Origin: an uncultured Ruminococcus sp.
GTDB taxonomy: Bacteria; Bacillota; Clostridia; Oscillospirales; Acutalibacteraceae
NCBI GenBank assembly: GCA_902777275.1
Contig: CACYTI010000002.1
Location: forward strand, 96,963 to 160,962
Length of the DNA stretch: 64,000 nucleotides
Direction: 5' to 3'
Shown: in pieces, positions 1-6,268 of the stretch
How the letters are laid out: every line of letters starts with the position of its first letter
Position numbering within the stretch: position 1 is the stretch's first letter
Position numbers and translations under genes: made by a program
Notes under the pieces: model-generated
Seen by the model: only the letters and a program-made list of their open reading frames with translations
The model's database searches: none
Told to the model about the DNA's origin: nothing

Positions 1-373
1 AAACGATATTTCCAACACTAAATCAATAACTCGTGAGGAACTGCGCGTATTCTCCATCCTGCTCAACCCGTTTGCTCCGCATATTACGGAAGAGGTCTAC
101 GAGGCAAATAAGTTAGGCGAGGGCATTCTTGCCGAGGCTCAGTGGCCCGTATACGACCCGTCAAAGTGTGTTGAGGAAAGCGTTGAGATCGTTGTTCAGG
201 TCAACGGCAGAATCAAGGCGAAGCTCAACGTGCCCGTTGACGCCGACAGAGAGACCATGCTTAAGCTTGCAAAAGCGGAAGAAAAAGTGACGGCGGCGCT
301 TGAGGGAATGAAGGTTTTGAAGGAAATAGTTGTTCCGAAAAAGCTTGTCAATATTGTTGTAAGACCGGCTTAA
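1..373 (+). CDS. leuS: Leucyl-tRNA synthetase, C-terminal part (cut by window edge)
   Basis: The reading frame is open from base 2 and ends with TAA at 371-373. It encodes the last ~123 residues of a class I leucyl-tRNA synthetase, which charges tRNA-Leu in the cytoplasm. The visible part holds the end of the anticodon-binding helical domain (LLNPFAPHITEEVYE, typical of Leu/Ile/Val enzymes) and the small C-terminal domain that contacts the tRNA elbow, including VNGRIKAKLNVP and the final KKLVNIVVRPA, which is characteristic of bacterial LeuRS. The catalytic core lies upstream of the window. A separate promoter for rpsU begins about 40 bases after the stop. Confidence 0.95.
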   Translation, partial: NDISNTKSITREELRVFSILLNPFAPHITEEVYEANKLGEGILAEAQWPVYDPSKCVEESVEIVVQVNGRIKAKLNVPVDADRETMLKLAKAEEKVTAALEGMKVLKEIVVPKKLVNIVVRPA

Positions 374-414
374 CGCTATATTAAATAAAATTCTTCTAAA
401 TTTCTACAATTCTA

Positions 415-443
415 TTGACAATAAAAGCTGCATAATGTATAAT
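415..443 (+). promoter_or_regulatory. Consensus SigA promoter of rpsU
   Basis: TTGACA at 415-420 and TATAAT at 438-443 are separated by 17 bases, a perfect vegetative promoter. Its leader holds a small hairpin (467-488, CCCATGCC pairing with GGC and ATGGG) whose 3' arm touches the ribosome binding site, so folding could affect rpsU translation. Confidence 0.9.
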
Positions 444-499
444 ATCTTTGCAAATTATGCAAATCACCCATGCCTCTTGGCGGATGGGAGGGAAGATAG

Positions 500-676
500 A
501 TGGCAGAAATTAGATTAAAAGAGAATGAGTCTCTTGAAAGCGCTTTGAGACGTTTTAAAAAGCAGTGTGCGAGAGCCGGCGTAATTGCTGAGGTTCGTAA
601 AAGAGAAGCTTACGAAAAGCCTTCTGTAAAGCGCAAGAAGAAATCTGAAGCAGCTCGCAAACGCAAATACAGGTAA
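500..676 (+). CDS. rpsU: 30S ribosomal protein S21
   Basis: This 58-residue, very basic protein is a typical bacterial S21: it begins [20 protein letters not shown] and ends in a lysine/arginine-rich tail. S21 sits on the platform of the small ribosomal subunit near the anti-Shine-Dalgarno region. The start is supported by a GGGAGGGA ribosome binding site at 486-493. A consensus promoter precedes the gene and an intrinsic terminator follows it within ten bases, so it is probably mainly a single-gene transcript. Confidence 0.97.
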   Translation: MAEIRLKENESLESALRRFKKQCARAGVIAEVRKREAYEKPSVKRKKKSEAARKRKYR

Positions 677-684
677 TCAAACAG

Positions 685-713
685 GCGGACAGGGCATTCT
701 GTCCGCTTTTTTG
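685..713 (+). terminator. Intrinsic terminator after rpsU
   Basis: A perfect 8-bp stem (GCGGACAG 685-692 with CTGTCCGC 699-706) and a six-base loop are followed by a run of Ts. Confidence 0.88.
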
Positions 714-755
714 ATTTTTAGAAAATATGTATTTTCCGAAAGTGTAGGTGTTAAT

Positions 756-1190
756 ATGAAAAAAGTTCTTATTCTGCTCGGACCTAATCTGAATATGGTC
801 GGAATCCGTGAAAAAGGCGTTTACGGCACAGAAACAGCCGATTCGATCGCTAAGGAAATCAAGGAATGCGCTTTTGAGCTCGGCTTTGCCGCCGAGGTTT
901 ACCAGTCCAACCATGAGGGCGATTTAGTAGACAAGATCCACGAATCGCGCCTCCGCTTCGACTGCGCCGTGATAAACGCAGGTGCGCTTACGCATTACAG
1001 CTACGCGCTTCGCGACGCGATCGCTTCCGTCAGCATCCCTTATGTTGAGGTGCATATGTCGAACATCCACGCGAGGGAGAAGTTACGCCATAAATCCGTG
1101 ATCGCTCCCGTCTGCGTCGGACAGATTTCGGGCTTTGGAAAGTGGAGCTACTTTTTGGCGATAGCAGCGCTCAGGGAAATGGTAAAATGA
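756..1190 (+). CDS. aroQ: 3-dehydroquinate dehydratase, type II
   Basis: The 144-residue product is a type II dehydroquinase, which converts 3-dehydroquinate to 3-dehydroshikimate in the shikimate pathway. Visible family motifs are GPNLN (9-13), the catalytic tyrosine in KGVYG (Tyr23), NAGALTHYSYALRDAI, and the substrate-binding HMSNIHAREKLRHKS segment near residues 100-115. Length is normal for the family. The ATG at 756 is chosen because homologues begin MKK(V/I)LILNGPN and an AGGTG sequence lies just upstream; the frame extends to 711 but that part matches nothing. It overlaps the next gene by four bases (ATGA), indicating translational coupling. Confidence 0.95.
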   Translation: MKKVLILLGPNLNMVGIREKGVYGTETADSIAKEIKECAFELGFAAEVYQSNHEGDLVDKIHESRLRFDCAVINAGALTHYSYALRDAIASVSIPYVEVHMSNIHAREKLRHKSVIAPVCVGQISGFGKWSYFLAIAALREMVK

Positions 1191-2275
1191 GCAAATTATT
1201 CCAAAAAAGAATTTTGAATCTGAGGAAATATCTGAAAAATCCCAATGAAGCGGCGCTGCTTACAAATGATGTGAATATCGGCTACTTCACGGGCTTTTTT
1301 CGCAGCGAGGGCTATTTGCTCGTCACCTGTGAAAGCGCTTTTCTGCTTGTCGATTTCCGCTATTATGAATCGGCTTGTCAAAGGGCGAAGGGCTGCGAGG
1401 TCGTCTGCTTTAAAAGCATATCGGAATGTATCAAAGAAATAATCGGCAAAAACGGCGTTGAGCTTGTCAGTGCCGAAGCCGAAAACCTGACGGTCAGCCG
1501 TTTCGGTTTTTTGAAGAAAAAGCTGATCGAGGTCAACGCGGAGCTTACCGCCGACGGCACGCTCGACAAGCACATCGGAGAGATCCGTGTTGTGAAGGAT
1601 AAAACCGAGCTTGAAAAAATCGCTTCCGCGCAGAAAATCGCGGAGCAGGCTTATCTTCAAATGCTTAGCGAAGTCCGCCCCGGAGTGACAGAGAAAGAGC
1701 TTGCCGCAAGGCTTGAATTTTATATGAAGCAGCGCGGAGCCGAGGACGTTTCCTTTGACCTGATAACGATTTCGGGAAAAAAGACCTCTCTGCCGCACGG
1801 TGTGCCTTCGGACAATATCATTCGCCGGGGAGATTTCCTCACCTGCGATTTCGGCGCGGTTTACGAGGGATATCACAGCGACACTACCCGAACCGTTGCC
1901 GTGGGGAGCGCAAGCGAAGAAATGCGAGAAATATACGAAATCGTTTTAAAAGCTCAGCTTGCGGCGCTTGAAAAAATAAAAGCGGGCGTTCCGTGCAGCG
2001 AGGTCGATAAAACCGCACGCGTCATTATAAAGGATGCGGGTTACGGTGATTATTTCGGTCATTCCACGGGTCACGGAGTCGGGCTCGATATCCATGAAAG
2101 ACCCTTTGTTTCCGCCAAAAGCAAGGAAATATTAAAAGAGGGCATGGTTATAACCGACGAGCCGGGGATATATCTCCCCGGAAAATTCGGGGTGCGCATC
2201 GAGGATATGGTGTGCGTAACCGGAAACGGTTATCATAATTTTGTGGATTTGCCGAAAGAATTGATTATTATATAA
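1187..2275 (+). CDS. M24 family aminopeptidase (Xaa-Pro peptidase type)
   Basis: This 362-residue protein has a creatinase-type N-terminal domain (about 1-130) and a C-terminal M24 'pita-bread' metallopeptidase domain. The five dinuclear-metal ligands can be placed: Asp in DFGAVYEGYHSD, Asp in SDTTRT, His in STGHGVGLDIHE, Glu in ITDEPGIYLPG and Glu in RIEDMV. Such cytoplasmic enzymes remove N-terminal residues before proline. The gene starts inside the aroQ stop region. In Clostridia an M24 peptidase commonly lies between aroQ and efp, as here. The exact substrate (dipeptide or longer peptide) cannot be read from the sequence. Confidence 0.9.
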   Translation: MSKLFQKRILNLRKYLKNPNEAALLTNDVNIGYFTGFFRSEGYLLVTCESAFLLVDFRYYESACQRAKGCEVVCFKSISECIKEIIGKNGVELVSAEAENLTVSRFGFLKKKLIEVNAELTADGTLDKHIGEIRVVKDKTELEKIASAQKIAEQAYLQMLSEVRPGVTEKELAARLEFYMKQRGAEDVSFDLITISGKKTSLPHGVPSDNIIRRGDFLTCDFGAVYEGYHSDTTRTVAVGSASEEMREIYEIVLKAQLAALEKIKAGVPCSEVDKTARVIIKDAGYGDYFGHSTGHGVGLDIHERPFVSAKSKEILKEGMVITDEPGIYLPGKFGVRIEDMVCVTGNGYHNFVDLPKELIII

Positions 2276-2330
2276 TTTGGGAACTGTTCATCAATTTATC
2301 AATTTATTTCTTCACAGTTCCTTAAAGTGC

Positions 2331-2359
2331 TTGCATTTTTTGACAATATTAGGTATAAT
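2331..2359 (+). promoter_or_regulatory. Probable promoter of efp
   Basis: TATAAT at 2354-2359 has TTGCAT 17 bases upstream at 2331-2336. The -10 is perfect and the -35 is weak. An 8-bp inverted repeat with a long loop (2280-2287 with 2314-2321) lies between the M24 peptidase gene and this promoter. Confidence 0.65.
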
Positions 2360-2418
2360 AAATGTAAACAGGCAGAGGCTCAAACCGCTGCATGACTTAA
2401 ACTTAGGAGGTAAAACAA

Positions 2419-2976
2419 ATGATTTCAGCAGGTGATTTCAGAAACGGCGTAACATTTGAGATGGACGGACAGGTGGTTTCGATCATCGAGTTCCAGCACG
2501 TAAAACCGGGCAAGGGAGCCGCGTTTGTAAGAACAAAAATCAGAAACGTGATTACAGGCTCCGTGGTTGAAAAGACCTTCAACCCCAACGACAAATTTCC
2601 CACCGCGTATATCGAGAGAAAGGATATGGAGTACAGCTACTCCGACGGCGATCTCTATTACTTTATGGATACAGAAACATGGGAGCAGATCCCGATCAAC
2701 AAGAGCGTTCTCGGCGACAGCTTCAAGTTTGTCAAGGAAAACATGGTCTGCAAAATCCTTTCCTACAAGGGCAATGTTTTCGGCGTTGAGCCGCCCAACT
2801 TTGTAGAGCTCACCGTTACAAAGACAGATCCCGGTTTTAAGGGCGACACCGCCACCAACGCCACCAAGCCCGCAACACTCGAAACAGGCGCCGAAATCAA
2901 GGTTCCGCTGTTTATCGACGAGGGCGAGGTCATCCAGATCGATACCCGCACCGGTGAGTACATGGGCAGAGCTTAA
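2419..2976 (+). CDS. efp: Elongation factor P
   Basis: The 185-residue product is translation elongation factor P, which binds the ribosome next to the P-site tRNA and relieves stalling at polyproline. The three beta-barrel domains are of normal length. The tip loop that carries the modified residue reads [13 protein letters not shown], so a lysine occupies the usual modification position. The C-terminal signature [12 protein letters not shown] matches the family. AGGAGG at 2404-2409 fixes the start. One likely client in this window is DivIVA (15216), whose tail is a long Pro-Ala repeat. Confidence 0.97.
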   Translation: MISAGDFRNGVTFEMDGQVVSIIEFQHVKPGKGAAFVRTKIRNVITGSVVEKTFNPNDKFPTAYIERKDMEYSYSDGDLYYFMDTETWEQIPINKSVLGDSFKFVKENMVCKILSYKGNVFGVEPPNFVELTVTKTDPGFKGDTATNATKPATLETGAEIKVPLFIDEGEVIQIDTRTGEYMGRA

Positions 2977-2999
2977 TTCTACAGGAGAATAATAACAAT

Positions 3000-3515
3000 A
3001 TGGATTTAACTGAAAAAATTGCTTATATCAAAGGTCTTTGCGAAGGCTTGCAGCTTGACGAAAGCAAGCCCGAGGTCAAGGTCATCAACGCTATCATCGA
3101 CCTTCTTGACGACATCACCTATGATGTTCAGGATATGGAGGAGCTTTACGATGATCTCAGCGCGCAGGTTGACGAAATAGATCAGGATCTTGCCGAGGTC
3201 GAAACCGAGCTTTATGACGACGGCGAAGACGGTTCGGACGACGATTTTGACGATTACGACGATTACTACGACGACGAGGAAAATCCTTTTTATGAAGTGA
3301 CCTGCGATTCCTGCGGCAAGAAGATCAACGTTTCCGAAGACGTTCTTCTTGAGGGCGAGATCGAGTGCCCCAACTGCGGCGAGATCCTTGAATTCGACTT
3401 CTCTGATTTGTTCAGCGAAGAGGATGATGAAGAATGCGACGGCGACTGCGGTTCATGCGACGCCAAGGAATCCTGCGGCGAATACGACGAAGAAGATTCA
3501 GAGGAAGAGAAATAA
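3000..3515 (+). CDS. Acidic zinc-ribbon protein, CD1247-like family
   Basis: This 171-residue protein of unknown function has an N-terminal helical segment (LTEKIAYIKGLCEGLQLDES, about 1-60) typical of a small Clostridia family often labelled by a CD1247-like N-terminal domain. A very acidic Asp/Glu linker (about 68-98) follows, then a zinc ribbon with two CxxC pairs (CDSCGKK at about 102 and CPNCGE at about 122), and an acidic tail with further cysteines (CDGDCGSCDAKESC). It lies directly after efp, 23 bases from its stop. The composition suggests a cytoplasmic protein that binds a basic partner, but that is inference. Confidence 0.75.
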   Translation: MDLTEKIAYIKGLCEGLQLDESKPEVKVINAIIDLLDDITYDVQDMEELYDDLSAQVDEIDQDLAEVETELYDDGEDGSDDDFDDYDDYYDDEENPFYEVTCDSCGKKINVSEDVLLEGEIECPNCGEILEFDFSDLFSEEDDEECDGDCGSCDAKESCGEYDEEDSEEEK

Positions 3516-3541
3516 GCGTTTTCCGCAAAGTGACAATATTT

Positions 3542-3570
3542 TTCACCACGCTTCACCCCTTGTGTATTAT
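3542..3570 (+). promoter_or_regulatory. Possible promoter inside the terminator before yunB
   Basis: TTCACC at 3542-3547 and TATTAT at 3565-3570 are 17 bases apart. The -10 lies in the terminator loop, so a transcript starting near 3577 would lack the 5' arm and leave the yunB ribosome binding site free. This is a weak match and speculative. Confidence 0.3.
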
Positions 3571-3588
3571 GACAAGGGGTGATTTTTT
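3554..3588 (+). terminator. Intrinsic terminator between the zinc-ribbon gene and yunB
   Basis: A perfect 10-bp stem (CACCCCTTGT 3554-3563 with ACAAGGGGTG 3572-3581) is followed by six Ts at 3583-3588. Its 3' arm contains AAGGGGTG, the only plausible ribosome binding site for the TTG start of yunB at 3587. Confidence 0.85.
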
Positions 3589-4243
3589 GGTTGCTGCAAG
3601 AATAAAGCGCAGGGCGTTTGTCAAAAAGCACAGGCGGGCGCTGTGCGCGGGGCTTTGTCTGTTTTTTATAATTTTGGCTGTAAGGGGATTTGAGAATAAG
3701 ATCTCCGTTTTCAGCAAAAACTATTTTCCGTCGTTTGCAAGACAAACCGTTACAAAGGCAGTGTGCGGCGCTGTGGAGGAGGTGCTGTCCCAAGGAAACT
3801 GGTCCTACGGCGATTTCGCGGAGGTAAAATACAGCGGCGGCAGGGTCAACGCGATCGAGACAAACTCCGCGAACATCAACGCCCTCAAAAGTCGGGTCGT
3901 TGCGGCGGCGGAGCGCGAGGCTGAAAAAATACACAACAGCGTAATGTATATCCCGCTCGGAGCTTTTACGGGGCTAAGCCTGATTTCCAACTACGGCCCC
4001 AAAATCCCGCTCAGCTATTGCCTTACGGGAAGCTTTTCGGCGGAGCTTGTCAGCAGCTTTGAGTCGGCGGGAAACAATCAGACCATACACCGAATCAGCC
4101 TTGTCGTCACTGCCGAGGTGGTGACGGCGTCGGTGGATTATGACGGGACTCTGACCTTTACCACAGACTTTGAGGTAGCTCAGTCGGTGTTGGCAGGCGA
4201 TATTCCCACAACATATGGTGGGTTTTATGTGAACCCGCATTGA
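3587..4243 (+). CDS. yunB: Sporulation protein YunB-like
   Basis: The 218-residue product resembles YunB, a SigE-controlled sporulation protein of Bacillus whose biochemical role is unknown. It has a basic N-terminus, one transmembrane helix (about 20-37, ALCAGLCLFFIILAVRG), then an extracytoplasmic domain with SNYGPKIPLSYCLTG and VTASVDYDGTLTFTTDFEVAQSVLAG, which are family hallmarks. The TTG at 3587 follows AAGGGGTG with good spacing; an in-frame ATG at 3569 has no ribosome binding site and sits in the terminator loop. The overlap of start signals with the upstream terminator hairpin is unusual. Confidence 0.85.
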   Translation: MVAARIKRRAFVKKHRRALCAGLCLFFIILAVRGFENKISVFSKNYFPSFARQTVTKAVCGAVEEVLSQGNWSYGDFAEVKYSGGRVNAIETNSANINALKSRVVAAAEREAEKIHNSVMYIPLGAFTGLSLISNYGPKIPLSYCLTGSFSAELVSSFESAGNNQTIHRISLVVTAEVVTASVDYDGTLTFTTDFEVAQSVLAGDIPTTYGGFYVNPH

Positions 4244-4324
4244 CCCAAAACAAAATTTTGCTGAAAACCCAACGTAAACCCAACATAAACCCAACATAAA
4301 CCCAAAACGAAATATTGCGGAAAA
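4243..4324 (+). repeat. Short direct repeats between yunB and miaB
   Basis: Three 11-base units (ACCCAACRTAA) follow each other at 4267, 4278 and 4289. They are bracketed by two imperfect 25-base copies at 4243-4267 and 4300-4324 that begin ACCCAAAAC. The array ends just before the miaB promoter. Confidence 0.85.
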
Positions 4325-4329
4325 AGATA

Positions 4330-4358
4330 TTGAAATACCGAAACAGGTGTGCTATAAT
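4330..4358 (+). promoter_or_regulatory. Promoter of miaB
   Basis: TTGAAA at 4330-4335 and TATAAT at 4353-4358 are separated by 17 bases. Because the transcript must start near 4365, an in-frame GTG at 4347 cannot be the miaB start. Confidence 0.88.
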
Positions 4359-4394
4359 AAAACAGTTAATCAAAATGAGCGAGGAGGCGTTTGT

Positions 4395-5807
4395 TTGCCC
4401 GGGAATATCATCAAACCGGAGCCGCTGCCCGGAAAACAGCAGGAATATATGAAGCTGATTGCCGAAATTATGGAGATCCGCAAGCGCGGCGAGGCTCCGC
4501 TGGCTTATATCCGCACCTACGGCTGCCAGCAGAATGTGGCGGACAGCGAAAAAATCAAGGGTATGCTCGCTCTGTCGGGCTTCGGCTTTACCGACAATCC
4601 CGACGACGCTGATTTTATACTTTTCAATACCTGTGCGGTGCGAGAGCACGCCGAGGACAGGGTTTTCGGAAACGTCGGGGCGCTCAAAAACCTGAAGCGC
4701 CGCCATCCGCAGATTCTCATAGCTCTGTGCGGCTGCATGATGGAGCAGAAGCACGTAGCCGACCGCATCTACAACAGCTTTCCGTTTGTCGGTCTGGTGT
4801 TCGGCACTCATTCGCTGCATCATTTTCCCGAGCTGCTTTACACCTCGCTCGTCAACGGCGGGCGCGTATTTGAGCGCGGCAACGACGACAAAAAAATCTA
4901 CGAGGGCTTTCCCGTAAGGCGCGACGGAAGCTTCAAGGGCTGGCTGCCGATCATGTACGGCTGCAACAACTTCTGCACCTACTGCATAGTTCCCTATGTT
5001 CGGGGCAGAGAGCGCAGCCGCGAAAAGGATGTGATCGTTGCCGAGGCGCGTCAGATGATCTCCGACGGCTTCAAGGACATCACATTGCTCGGGCAGAATG
5101 TCAATTCCTACGGAAAGACGCTTCAAACGCCCGTGAGCTTTGCGGAGCTTATTGAGGAGATTGACGGGATAGACGGCGACTATTGGCTCCGCTTTATGAC
5201 CTCGCACCCGAAGGATTGCTCAAAGGAGCTTATCGACACGATCGCCCGGGGCAGGCATATAAGCAAGCATCTTCATCTGCCTTTCCAAAGCGGTTCCGAC
5301 AGGATTTTAAAGGCGATGAACCGCCACTACGACCGCAAAAGGTACCTTGATATAATCTCATATGCAAAGGAAAATATTGAGGGCTTGTCGCTGACGAGCG
5401 ATATCATAGTCGGCTTCCCCGGCGAAACCTATGAGGATTTTAAGCAGACGCTTTCGCTCATACGCGAGGTTGAGTTCACTTCGCTTTTCACATTTATTTT
5501 TTCACCGAGAAAGGGAACGCCCGCCGAAAAGCTTGACGACCCGATACCCGCTGAGGAAAAATCAAAGTGGTTCCAAGAGCTGCTTGACGTTCAGGAGGAG
5601 ATTGCCGCCAAACGCTGTTCGGCTATGGTCGGGCAGACCGAGCGCGTGCTGATCGAGGGCGTTAAGCCGAAAACAGGCGAGCTTAACGCGAGGACAAGCG
5701 GCAACATTATTGTTGAGCTTGACGGCAGCCCCGAGCTTACGGGAACCTTTCAGAATGTTAAAATCACCAAAGCCCGCAACTGGATCTTAAAGGGCGAACT
5801 TATATAA
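4395..5807 (+). CDS. miaB: tRNA-2-methylthio-N6-dimethylallyladenosine synthase
   Basis: This 470-residue radical-SAM methylthiotransferase adds the 2-methylthio group to i6A37 of tRNAs reading UNN codons, acting after MiaA (encoded at 11035). The N-terminal domain shows the three auxiliary-cluster cysteines in TYGCQQN, FNTCAVREHAED and CGCMMEQ. The radical-SAM motif is GCNNFCTYCIVPY near residue 190. A TRAM RNA-binding domain closes the protein. The TTG at 4395 is preceded by GAGGAGG at 4381-4387. It heads a probable operon with the YlbF-like gene, mutS, mutL and miaA. Confidence 0.96.
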   Translation: MPGNIIKPEPLPGKQQEYMKLIAEIMEIRKRGEAPLAYIRTYGCQQNVADSEKIKGMLALSGFGFTDNPDDADFILFNTCAVREHAEDRVFGNVGALKNLKRRHPQILIALCGCMMEQKHVADRIYNSFPFVGLVFGTHSLHHFPELLYTSLVNGGRVFERGNDDKKIYEGFPVRRDGSFKGWLPIMYGCNNFCTYCIVPYVRGRERSREKDVIVAEARQMISDGFKDITLLGQNVNSYGKTLQTPVSFAELIEEIDGIDGDYWLRFMTSHPKDCSKELIDTIARGRHISKHLHLPFQSGSDRILKAMNRHYDRKRYLDIISYAKENIEGLSLTSDIIVGFPGETYEDFKQTLSLIREVEFTSLFTFIFSPRKGTPAEKLDDPIPAEEKSKWFQELLDVQEEIAAKRCSAMVGQTERVLIEGVKPKTGELNARTSGNIIVELDGSPELTGTFQNVKITKARNWILKGELI

Positions 5808-5828
5808 ATATTTCGGAGGTATATGGTT

Positions 5829-6230
5829 ATGGACGTTATCACAATGGCAAGAGAGCTCGGCAAGGCTCTGCAGCAGGAGGAAACCTTTATCAACTGGCAG
5901 AACGCCCAGCGCGTTGCCGACGCAGACACAGAGCTGCAAGCTCTTATCGGAGAGTTTAACTTAAAAAGAATGATAATCAACGACGAGGCTTCAAAGCAGG
6001 ATAGAGATCAGGAAAAGCTCACAAAGGCAAACAAAGAAATGCGCGAGGTTTATTCCAAGATCATGTCCAATGACAATATGATCGCCTACAACGACGCGAA
6101 ATCCGCTTTTGACGCCGTTTACAACAGAGTAAACGCTATTATTCAGCAGAGCGCTCAGGGAGCCGACCCCGACACTGCGGACGCGGTGGACTGCACCGGA
6201 AGCTGCAGCACCTGCGGAGGCTGCTCGTAA
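5829..6230 (+). CDS. YlbF/YmcA family protein with cysteine-rich tail
   Basis: This 133-residue, mostly helical protein belongs to the YlbF/YmcA family; in Bacillus the members YlbF, YmcA and YaaT form a complex that affects RNA processing, competence and sporulation. Residues 1-105 are the helical domain. The C-terminus ends CTGSCSTCGGCS, five cysteines arranged like a metal-binding tail; in Bacillus the complex carries iron-sulfur clusters, so a similar role is possible. The ATG at 5829 is nine bases from the GGAGG; the ATG at 5823 is too close. It lies between miaB and mutS, a conserved clostridial order. Confidence 0.85.
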   Translation: MDVITMARELGKALQQEETFINWQNAQRVADADTELQALIGEFNLKRMIINDEASKQDRDQEKLTKANKEMREVYSKIMSNDNMIAYNDAKSAFDAVYNRVNAIIQQSAQGADPDTADAVDCTGSCSTCGGCS

Positions 6231-6268
6231 TAATACAGAAAAACACTATACGGAAAGGGCGTGAGGTT

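Noticed and set aside
4347-4395. Upstream GTG start for miaB
   Set aside because: It lies before the -10 box at 4353-4358, so it would not be transcribed; TTG 4395 has GAGGAGG at proper distance.
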